From Leucosporidium creatinivorum (taxonomy: Eukaryota > Basidiomycota > Microbotryomycetes > Leucosporidiales > Leucosporidiaceae), in assembly GCA_001600635.1 (NCBI GenBank), contig BCKL01000001.1, positions 89,550 through 153,549 of the forward strand: a DNA stretch of 64,000 nucleotides, read 5' to 3'. The notes under the pieces were generated by a model. The model was given only the letters and a program-made list of their open reading frames with translations. It was not told the origin of the DNA and did no database searches. Below are positions 23,861 to 32,710 of this stretch, piece after piece (position 1 is the first letter of the stretch; every line of letters starts with the position of its first letter). A program made the position numbers and the translations under genes.

Positions 23861-24318
23861 CTAGAGTGGCTGTCGAAGCGAGTCTAGGTGTGGGCGGAGG
23901 GGAGAGAGGTACAGGAAGCCTTCTAGAGGTAACTGTCCGTAGGAAGAGAGGGAGGAGAGAAGCCGGGGGAAGGGGGGAGGAGAAGAGAGATTTGGCTGTA
24001 AAAAATCGAACTGGCCGCCTCCGGCAGCTCCAGGCTCGCCCACCCTCGAATCGCTCCTAAATCAGCTACATAGCCAGCTACAGAAGCACCACAGCCATAC
24101 ACAACTCGAAAGATCGTATTGCAGCTCTCTCCTTGCAATTCGCGCCAACCCTTCGGCGAAGGCTGCTGCTCGCTGCCAGCTTCGAACGTTTCGCATCTTG
24201 CGCCTCCAGCCCAAGGTCATCTCTATACGAGGATAGCAGCGAGTCAACCCGAGAGTTCCGAGCTTGTCTGAGCAGTTGGAAGCTCGTTAGAGCCGACTGT
24301 GGCCCAGTTCGCCGAGAA
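23861..24318. repeat. direct repeat, copy A (~458 bases)
   Basis: Copy A matches copy B (26373-26830), 2512 bases away in the same orientation. Over the first ~425 bases I can find one substitution; the last ~30 bases diverge. Inside are a GA-rich tract and paired AGCTACAG/AGCTACAT motifs near 24062-24080. No transposase, terminal inverted repeat or target-site duplication is visible. The pair flanks the F-box-like gene, so the unit looks like a recent segmental duplication. Confidence 0.9.
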
Positions 24319-24496
24319 GGCCCCTTTTTGAGCAAGTGCGGCACAGAAGCATCCGCAGTTGATGTACAGCGACGCAATAAGACGAGTAAAGCAACATGCT
24401 TCGTTAGAAGTAGCTGCAACTATCCCCTACAGCGTGAGATGTCGAAACTGACCTCTCGGCGAGGTTTGAGCTGCTCGCAGAGTTCGCTCCCACCAC

Positions 24497-25061
24497 ATCT
24501 TGGCTCGTCTCGCTTCTTCAACTCGTCGCGGCATATCAGTCTACACACAGACCTGTCCTTGCTCACTCAAGCTCAGCCGTGTGGCGCCTCTCGCTGGGCT
24601 TCGACCGCGCTCTCGTCGCGCTCTCTCGAACCGCTGGAATAGAGCTCTAAGGACTAGGCCGGAGCTGCTGCACGCCGCAGATATACCTGACGAGCTCTAG
24701 GTAAGCTTTCTCACTCTGTGACCCCGTATCCTCGGAGCGTTTGGTAGAGGGATAAACGACATTAAACCCTGGAGCGCGTTGAGCAAAAGCGACGGGCACT
24801 GGGATGGGCTACAGACGATGCGACGCAGCTTGGGGCCGAGGTGAGATCTGTAGTGGACTAACACTGACTTCCGCTTGCTTTCACTCGACCAGATCCCGTT
24901 CACTCGCTCGGCGAAGCTCGCTCGCTTCCTTCTTCCCCAAGCGCCGCTCCAGCGTCCTCTAGGTGAGCTCAGCTGAGGCAGAGCGCCTCGAGAAACAGGA
25001 TCATAACGTTTCATCTCACTGCAGGCTCCCGCCGACCCCCCTCTTCTCCTCTCTGGCCGAC
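24497..25061 (+). promoter_or_regulatory. F-box family leader, copy 1
   Basis: Non-coding leader homologous to 55745-56303 and, more distantly, 62929-63267. Shared landmarks are CTTGGCTCGTCTCGC at the left, GAGCTCTAAGGACTAGG near 24642, a first intron (donor GTAAGCTTTCTC at about 24700, acceptor TCGACCAG near 24892), GGGATGGGCTACAGACGATG, and a second intron (donor at about 24962, acceptor CACTGCAG at about 25023) just before the ATG. Two conserved 5'-UTR introns imply that the leader is transcribed and probably still promoter-active. Confidence 0.75.
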
Positions 25062-26245
25062 ATGTCCTCCGCCGAAGCTGCCTCCACCGCTCGCCTCCCC
25101 TCCTCATCTCCTCGCCTACCCCTCGAGCTCATCACCGCCATCTTCGGAAAAGCTTACAAGCCGTTCGAAGCGAGCTACGACCCAGCCGCACGGAGCGGGC
25201 TCGTCTCACGCTACTCGGCCAAGCTCTGCCTCGTCAACCGAGAGCTACTTCCCATCGCCCGCCGCCTCCTCTACCAGGAGCTCGTCATACAAGTCGTGCC
25301 GTGGAAGGCGTATCTCGAATCTGGGGCGGAATCACAGGAGGCCCACCTCATGTGCATGATTCCCGCGCTCATGTCGGGCTTGCTGAGACGATTAGCCAAC
25401 GCCGAGTTGGTGCGCAGCGTTCGATTCCGGCAGCGTGGACGGGCGAGGAAGAGCAGAGACTGCTCTCCTTTGCGCATGTGCTGCTGCGACGGTGCACCAG
25501 AGCGACATCCTTTCGCCTCAGCATCGACAACGTCGAGCTTTCCCCGATGGCAGCTCGGGTCGCCTTGAACCTACTTCGCCCAGATCTTGCGGAAGGATTG
25601 CAAGAGTTGGCGATACCCTACATGGGTAGTCACGAGAACGGCCTCGTCCTCTCCAGATTGCCGGCTCTACGCCATCTCACTTTGCTCGGCACCCACGGCA
25701 CGGCCTTCGACGAGCAATCCTCTCAGCCTCCCCACTTCCCCTTCCAACTTGCCTCGCTCAAAATCACCAGAGGTATTACCCTCAGCACACTCCACGACAT
25801 CGCCTCCCACTCCCTCACCTCACTCCAGCACCTCACCCTTCCTTCGGAGCTCCTACTCGCCGACCCGACCTTCCTACCTCGACTCACCGTCCTTCAAACA
25901 CTGAAGATCCACCTCGACTTCCCTCCCCTGGAACCCCTCCTCTTCGACATCATCTCTCGCTGTCCCTCCATCCACAATCTCGTCCTCGTCGACTCGTACG
26001 GTTCTCGCCCCGAGCCTCTCCTCGACATCCCACCGAACATCACCTCGCTCGTCCTCGACTGCCTGAGATACGACCAGATGGCTATCTACAACCTAGTTGC
26101 TAGCAACAGGTATCCTAACTTGCGGAGCCTCGCCTTCCGGTTAAAGGAGTGGAGTCAGCTGGAGCGCTTCGTAGTTGAGAAGGCCGGCGCCGAGCGAGGG
26201 CTTTCGTTGAAGCATGTAGACAGAGGTAGTTTGATGCAGCTGTAG
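25062..26245 (+). pseudogene. F-box-like protein gene, frameshifted
   Basis: The N-terminus has the basidiomycete F-box-like signature (SPRLPLELITAIFGKAYKPF ... AKLCLVNRELLPIARRLLYQ). The C-terminal two thirds are leucine-rich-repeat-like (LQELAIPYMGSHENGL, LPALRHLTLLGTHG, VLQTLKIHLDFPPLEPLL). The two parts are in different frames: the first frame is good to about 25430 and the second from about 25432. No intron of credible length joins them (the only GT...AG pair is about 24 bases). F-box proteins are substrate receptors of SCF ubiquitin ligases. Paralogs lie at 54268-55387, 56304-57464 and 63268. It is either a pseudogene or carries a sequence error; the intact leader argues that the damage is recent. 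Confidence 0.65.
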
Positions 26246-26372
26246 ATCATTTTACATTGACTAGAGGCTATCGTCGGGGACACTTCGGGCTACAGCGTCA
26301 GGGTTCGAAAGTCACGAGAGCCAATTGCTCCGCGCCCTGCTCGGCGACCGCTGCGAACGTCTGGCGAAGCCT

Positions 26373-26830
26373 CTAGAGTGGCTGTCGAAGCGATTCTAGG
26401 TGTGGGCGGAGGGGAGAGAGGTACAGGAAGCCTTCTAGAGGTAACTGTCCGTAGGAAGAGAGGGAGGAGAGAAGCCGGGGGAAGGGGGGAGGAGAAGAGA
26501 GATTTGGCTGTAAAAAATCGAACTGGCCGCCTCCGGCAGCTCCAGGCTCGCCCACCCTCGAATCGCTCCTAAATCAGCTACATAGCCAGCTACAGAAGCA
26601 CCACAGCCATACACAACTCGAAAGATCGTATTGCAGCTCTCTCCTTGCAATTCGCGCCAACCCTTCGGCGAAGGCTGCTGCTCGCTGCCAGCTTCGAACG
26701 TTTCGCATCTTGCGCCTCCAGCCCAAGGTCATCTCTATACGAGGATAGCAGCGAGTCAACCCGAGAGTTCCGAGCTTGTCTGAGCAGTTGGAAGCTCGCT
26801 GGAGCCGACTCTGGACCCGTTCGCCGAAGG
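26373..26830. repeat. direct repeat, copy B (~458 bases)
   Basis: Direct copy of 23861-24318, placed between the end of the F-box-like gene and the 3' end of the decarboxylase gene. The sequence is essentially identical across the GA-rich tract and the AGCTACATAGCCAGCTACAG segment; it diverges after the shared GAAGCTCG. Confidence 0.9.
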
Positions 26831-26911
26831 ACTGCCGTTGCTTCCAGAGCAAAGGAGTATCTACATCAGGTTTCTGCAAGCTCTACTAGTCTGTTCTAGC
26901 TATAGTCTAGC

Positions 26912-29349
26912 TCACTTCGCCTTTACCTGAACTCCCTTCGCCTCCTCGGCGAGCTCTTTGATGACCTTCCAGACCTTTTCAATGTGTTCGTCCTTGCTGC
27001 GAGAGTTCAAATCCGACCGGTCAGCGTTCCCTCGATGCAACAGAGCCTCTCGGCGCTGTTCGACACCACTCAGCAGCACGGCCAGGTCGGCGGAAAGAGA
27101 ATGGCAGGGGACGGAGGGGCAGGGGAGGGGAGGATATGGCATTGGGGAAATCAAGCTCACGTAAAAGGCGAACCAATCGCTATCCTCGTGCAGTACTTGC
27201 CTCCCACCGTCGTCGGCGTAAGATGGATGTCCTTCCTCTCGGCCGTAAGCGCAAAGAACCTCTTGTTCAACTCGTTCGCATCCTTATCCTCGTGCTCGCC
27301 ATTCTTGAGCGACGGGGCCTTGAGCCGAATGACGACGAGCGAGAAGCGACGGGGGACGAAGAGCTCAAAGTCGTTGGGAGAGGTGAGGACGAGGGATTCG
27401 AGGTGAGCGGCGCGGGAGATGAGGTTACGCAGGTGGGATTGGAAGCCGTTGACGCCCTGCAGGAGGAAGCGGAGTGTTAGATGAGGTTATTCGGATCGAG
27501 GAGGTGAGGACCTACGTAGCTGCGCAGGACGAAGTAGATCTTGAGCGAGCGGAAGCGACGACCGAGCGAGATCTGCCAGTTCCGATAGTCTGCAGAGGGC
27601 CAAGCATGAGCTCGAAGCGCTCAAGAGAGAGCTACTCGATGTGATACTGACCGACGACGAGACCTGCGAGCAGAACAGTCAGCTCAAGGTCGACCAGACA
27701 TGCTCGGAGAGGGCTCACCAGTATCCGTGTGCTTGTTGCGAAGGAAAGGAGGAGTGATGTCGAGCGCTTCGGTGAGAAGCTTGCGGTCGCGCACCCTGTA
27801 GTATGAAGCGGATCAGCATGCAGCTCGCCTGGGCAAGCAGTCAGCTCGGCGTTGCAACTCACCAGAGACACGAAGCGTCGAAGGTTACCAATCCCGACCT
27901 GCGAGCATGCGAGCAGAGCATCAGCTCTAGCACTTCCCTCACGCGCATCAAGGCCGGCCTACTTGTGCAAGTTGGTGCAGAACGAGTGCACCTCTCCGCT
28001 TGCGCAGATCTCAACCTCGGCGTTGACGGCCTTCGAGCGAGCGTTGATGGCGTCGAGATAGCACTCCTCGCGAGCCTCGGGGAGAGCAAGCATGACTCCA
28101 GCCCAGGCAGCGTCGATGTGGATGAAGAGCTCTGGGTACGAGGCGGCGGCAGCGGTGATCTCGGCGATGTTGTCGATGGCGCCGGTGGAGGTGGAGCCGA
28201 TGGTGGCCACTGTGAGGGGCAGAGTCAGTCTCAGAGAGATGGAGAGAGATCGCAGAACTCACGCAGCGCGAACGGCAGCTTTCCCTCGGCCTTCAGCTTG
28301 TCCAGCGTGTCCTTCAAAGCCTCGCCACGCAGCGCCCAAGCATCCTCCTCCTTCGTCTCGATCGCTGCAAAGCTCAGACCGAGAATCAAAGCGGCCTTGG
28401 CTCCAAGCGAGTGGGTTTGGGTGGTACCGACGATGACCATCTGCTCGAACGGCGTGCCGGGATGAAGGCGAAGTGCTCGCTCGCGAGCGGCGATGCAGAC
28501 GGTAAGGCATGACTCGGATGCTGAGCCCTGCAGACCACGAGAGAAGAGTCAATCACGTGTACCAGAATCGGAGGAAGGAGCTGCTGACCATGATGATGCC
28601 TCCTCCTACACCGGAAGAGTTGTGGAAGGACTCGTCGAGGCCGAGGAGCTGAGCGACCCAATCCATCTGTACGACCTCGAGCTCGGTGCAAGCGGGAGAG
28701 CAGAGCCAGTTGAACTGTGTAAGATGTGAAGGGGTCAGCGAGATCCAATCTCAGCGGAAACCGAAGGCAGCGCACGCCGGGGTTCGACACGGCGCCGGCG
28801 TAGATGTCGGCGAGGATAGACTCGTAGGTCGTGTTGGCGGGGAAGTACGCCATGAAGTTGGGACTTTGCCAATGGGTGATTCTGACGATGGAGGAGGTCA
28901 GCTTTCGAAGCTGGCGCCGAGCCTGAGGTGTCAAGTCGGCTTCGGCGACGGAAGACAGGACCGACCCAGGCATGATGACCTTGTCGAAGTCGGCGGCAAT
29001 CGTGCTCCACTCCTCGCCTTCTACAGGTGCACTCTCTGGCAGGAGAGCATGCAAAGTCAGCGAGCGAGCGGAGGGAACTTGAAGCGCCGGCGTCGACTTC
29101 GGCTCACTTGGGATCATGCGGCCGACGTCTCCAGGCTCCACAGAGGGCATCACATCGATGTTGGGAAGCTCCTCGAAGTAGTCGCATATGCTAGAGAATG
29201 ATGGGATCAGCAGCGGAAGCTGGCGGAGCGGGTCAACCTCGCTCACCGGTCGATGGCAGCGTAGCCGGCTTTACGGAATCTATGAGAGCAGCAGAATCAG
29301 CAAATGATAGCGAGAAATCAGTACAGGCTGCTCACTGCTCGCGATCCAT
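26912..29349 (-). CDS. aromatic-L-amino-acid decarboxylase family (PLP, group II)
   Basis: Fourteen exons: 29336-29349, 29247-29279, 29108-29190, 28966-29035, 28776-28881, 28589-28714, 28263-28527, 27963-28209, 27863-27898, 27719-27795, 27652-27663, 27516-27589, 27161-27456 and 26912-26996, for 507 aa. Diagnostic motifs in order: [78 protein letters not shown] (Asp pairing the PLP ring) and NLHK with the Schiff-base lysine. The family decarboxylates Tyr, Trp, DOPA or 5-HTP to amines. The residue after the catalytic lysine is Ser ([16 protein letters not shown]), where animal and plant members have Trp, so substrate choice is uncertain. It includes 14- and 12-base exons. Confidence 0.92.
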
Positions 29350-29618
29350 CGTTCACGTAGCAGGCAAGCGAGAGCCGTGGGGTAGAAGGAAGCCGAACAG
29401 AGAGCTGAAGGCTGTCGCGGATCAGCCTGGACCGAGCAGTGTCACAGCGTTCAGTCCCACTCACCTGCAGTCGCCAAAGCCGAGACGTCGAAATGCAGTC
29501 GAAGGTCAAGAGCGGATTCGCTCGCCCACCGCGCTCTCCCTCCGCTCATCTCGCTGTCAGCTCGGCCTTCGTTTCGCAAACTCAGGGAGCAGCTACAAAA
29601 CGTGTGTAGCTGTATAGG
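29350..29618. promoter_or_regulatory. divergent promoter, decarboxylase / exostosin-like
   Basis: A 269-base gap between two start codons facing away from each other. Just before the rightward ATG (29619) lies AGCTACA...TGTAGCT (about 29591-29611), an inverted motif also found upstream of other genes in this window. Confidence 0.45.
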
Positions 29619-31464
29619 ATGGCCTCGGACAAAAAAGCTCGCCCACGGCCAGCCGGCCCCTCGCTGAGCCTGATCCTGAACAACCTCCGAACGCGCCGCA
29701 AGCTCTCGACGCTGCTGCTGCTCGCCGTCGCGGGCTGGCTCTGGTTAGCAAGACGAGGGAGAGCTGCAGAAGCTGCTGCGGAGGATGGCTCGGCGATGAG
29801 CAAGCGGCAGGTCAGGTTTGACCGCGAGAGGGAGCTGGAGGGGCTCGTAGCATTCCCGGCGCTGGATGAGCTCGTAGACAGGGATAGGATGTGGCCGCCA
29901 GATCTCTGTGAGTATCTTTCTCTGCTCTCGTGTACTCGGATCTGCTGCAGGAGGGCAGCGCAGCGCTCGGACATGATGGGCGCTTCCAAGCGCGACGTTC
30001 GGCGATCGGGCTGGAGGGAGGCGCAGCTACATAAAGGCCCACAAGAGCTACACTGACCCGCCACTCTCGGCCTCGCTACAGCTAAGCCCATCTGCACGCT
30101 CAAGATCTTCGTGAGCTCCTCCTTCGCGCTCGGCGCTTCAAAACCTGACCACTGCTACACAGGTTCACACCCTTCCTCCACATCTCACCCTTCCCGAGTC
30201 GACTGTCTCTCGATGCCGCTGGTCGGCATACAACTCCGAGCTCCTCATTCACCAACTTCTCACGTCGACGACCACCGACCCTTCGCTCTCCTCTCACATC
30301 CTCGTCACCCACGACCCCTCGGAAGCCGACGTCTTTTTTATCCCCCTCTTCTCCTCCTGCTACCTCTTCGATTGCTGGGTCAAAGCCGGCTGGAAGAAGA
30401 CGGAACGCTGCGACGTCGACGAAGGCTACATCCAGCCGGCGATGCAGTGGGTCAAGGAGCAGGGCTACTGGGACGCCAACGGCGGTGCGGACCACATCAT
30501 TCCCCATCCTATGGACTTCGGCGACGGCTACTACACCGAGACCTCGAGGACGGCCATGAACTCGTCCATCTACCTCGTCACCGTTGGCGATAATCGACCT
30601 CCTCCCTACTCCTCTCATTTCCGCCATTATCGCGACCTCGTCATCCCTTCATCGACCCATCTCCTCAACTCCTACTACATCAACCCTATGGACTACCTCG
30701 ATGAACAAGGACACCCTCTCGTCAAGCCTCGAGGCGCCGCCGACCCTTCGCGGCGAGACAAGATGGCTCCCACTCGAGCCGAGATCTTCGAGCCCACACG
30801 CACGCCAGGAGGCGTCTGGGGCAAAGCACCTTTCGCCAAGCTGCGCGAGAAGCTCGCCAGTGCTCTCCCCGCCGTTCGAACGACGACCGCCATCTTCCGA
30901 GGCGGCATCGGCCAAGCAGGCGAGGGAGAATCCTACGCCCTCTCCATTCGGTCGCTCCTCTTCCCCTCCACCACAGGCAACGTCTCCCTCCCTCCCTTCT
31001 CCTCGACCGTCCATCCCGGCTTCTCCTCCCTCCCGGGCTACGACATCGCCCAATGGACCGAGAACGAAGCCTACGCGCACGCCCTCTCTCGCTCCAAGTT
31101 CGGTCTCGCACCGCCGGGATACACACTCGACACAACAAGGATCTACGAGTACCTCGCCTTTGGCGTCGTACCCGTCTTCATCGGCTCGGGACCCATCGCA
31201 GGGCAAGTCATGCCCTTCGAAGCCGACTTCGATTATCGGTCTTTCAGCATCTCCATCCCGAGGGAGAGGGCGCATGAGGTGCCGCAGATATTGGCGGCGG
31301 TCAGTGAGGAAGAGTATGAGAGGTTGAGGAGGAAGGTGTGGGAGACGGGGAGGTTGTTGGTGCTGGAGGGGAGGAAGGGGAATGTGTGGAGGTGGTTGGC
31401 GAGAGGCCTGTGTAGGATGAGGAGGATTGGGACGGATGCGGGGCCCGAGATCTCGAACAATTGA
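29619..31464 (+). CDS. exostosin-like glycosyltransferase (GT47 type)
   Basis: Three exons: 29619-29907, 30082-30110 and 30163-31464, for 539 aa. The N-terminus is that of a type II Golgi protein: a short basic cytosolic tail, then one membrane anchor (KLSTLLLLAVAGWLWLA, residues ~28-45). The lumenal part has exostosin-domain blocks: KICTLKIF-type start (SKPICTLKIF), HDPSEADVFFIPLFSSCYLF, HIIPHPMDFGDGY, TAIFRGGIGQAGEGES and the acceptor-side SRSKFGLAPPGYTLDTTRIYE followed by FGVVPVFIG. In other eukaryotes this family adds GlcA, GlcNAc, Gal or Xyl to glycans; in this fungus a cell-wall or capsule polysaccharide role is only inferred. The sequence looks complete. Confidence 0.85.
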
Positions 31465-31755
31465 ATGACCTTTGTTATGTATGAGCTCCAGGAGGCGGCA
31501 GAGAGCAGAGAGCGCCGAGCAGGCGAGCGCCGAATTGTCGAGGGACGAGCTCTGAAGGCCTGAGTAGCTTCGCCAACTCCGCTTGCGGTCTCGATCTCGT
31601 CGCCAGTAGGTCATGGATGACTGCTATGCTTTACAGCGGCGTTGATACACTGCTCGCGGAACCTGAGGGAGGGAGGGAGGGTCAGCTTTCGGCGCCGACG
31701 ACGACACTCAGCTGCGGCGAAAGCAGACTCACCCCTGTGGATAACCTCCGGTTCT

Positions 31756-32420
31756 CTAGTAGTACCCCGGCAGCTGACTCCTCGCCTCTTCAGCCTCAGC
31801 AGCGTCCTCCGGCAGCCGACGACCAAACTTGACGGTGGGATCCTCTGGGGGCGCCGTGATGTCGGCCAACTTGGAGCCGAGCTTGAGCGTAGTCCATCTG
31901 AATTCGTGTGTCAATGTCAGCGAGCCTGCAGGTTGAACTGGCCGCCGAAGCGAAGGGAAAAGGACGCACCGAAGAACGCGAGGATCCAGCCGCAGGCGCT
32001 CGTTCAATGCGGCGACGGTGGGAGGGTTGGCATCGAAGCGCATAGTCCAGTAGCTGTACGATGAGATGCGAGCACTTCTGTCAGCTCTGGAGCTCGACGC
32101 CGAGCTAAGGCGCGGGTTTGACCGCTGGCAGCTCCCGAGAGCAGCTGAGCGGCCAGGATAAAGAGCTTCAACTCACTCTCCGGTCAAACTAGAACCATCA
32201 CCACGCTTCATCTTTTGTGGCAGGTGACGAGTGCCCCAGTGGTCCAGCGAGCGCACGACTCCGCCGTTAGCGAGGATCAAAGAAGTGGTGGTGGTCGTAA
32301 GAGCGCGTAGAGGTGCCTGTAGGATGTCAGGTCAGCTCGAGGAACCCTAAAAAGTGATTCTGTAGTACTCACCAGCTGCGCGTGGTGTCCTGCGATGCAG
32401 ACGAGCTCGTAAAGCGGCAT
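31756..32420 (-). CDS. MRP17: mitochondrial small-subunit ribosomal protein bS6m
   Basis: Four exons: 32373-32420, 32177-32316, 31970-32053 and 31756-31897, for 137 aa. Bacterial S6-type fold: first strand MPLYELVCIAG, helix APLRALTTTTTSLILA, then GGVVRSLDHWGTRHLPQKMK, second strand pair YWTMRFDANPPTVAALNERL and RLDPRVLRWTTLKLG. This is the canonical arrangement of the S6/MRP17 family, which binds the central domain of the mitoribosomal small-subunit rRNA. A short charged tail follows. Fungal MRP17 usually lacks a long cleaved presequence, as here. It is read divergently from the Zn2Cys6 gene to its right. Confidence 0.9.
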
Positions 32421-32686
32421 TTCGACGGGTAGAGCTGGGAGAAGAAGCTGGAGTAAGATGTAGGGCTGTAGATAGGCTGCTAGCTGGTCCTTTAGGTGTC
32501 AAAAGTGTTGTAGGAAAGTAGCGAGTGATTTGGGTTCCGCCAAGCTGCTCTGCCCGATTGGCTTTCGGCTGACAAGAACTCCGAGATTTGTGCTCCGCTG
32601 CTTGGCTTTGTTCGTGTCGCTTCGTCTGAACTTCGCTTCTCGTACAGCGTAAGGAGCTACAATACAAAAGAATCGCCTACAGCTTC

Positions 32687-32698
32687 CTGTAGCTACAG
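32687..32698. promoter_or_regulatory. perfect 12-base palindrome CTGTAGCTACAG
   Basis: Located 12 bases before the ATG of the Zn2Cys6 gene. Half-sites (CTGTAG or CTACAG) recur close to several other starts in this window. The role is unknown; it could be a factor-binding site or a leader hairpin. Confidence 0.5.
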
Positions 32699-32710
32699 CA
32701 AGCTCTCACC

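Noticed and set aside
23861-24318. Mobile element origin for the direct repeat
   Set aside because: No transposase, no terminal inverted repeats and no target-site duplication visible; segmental duplication explains it.
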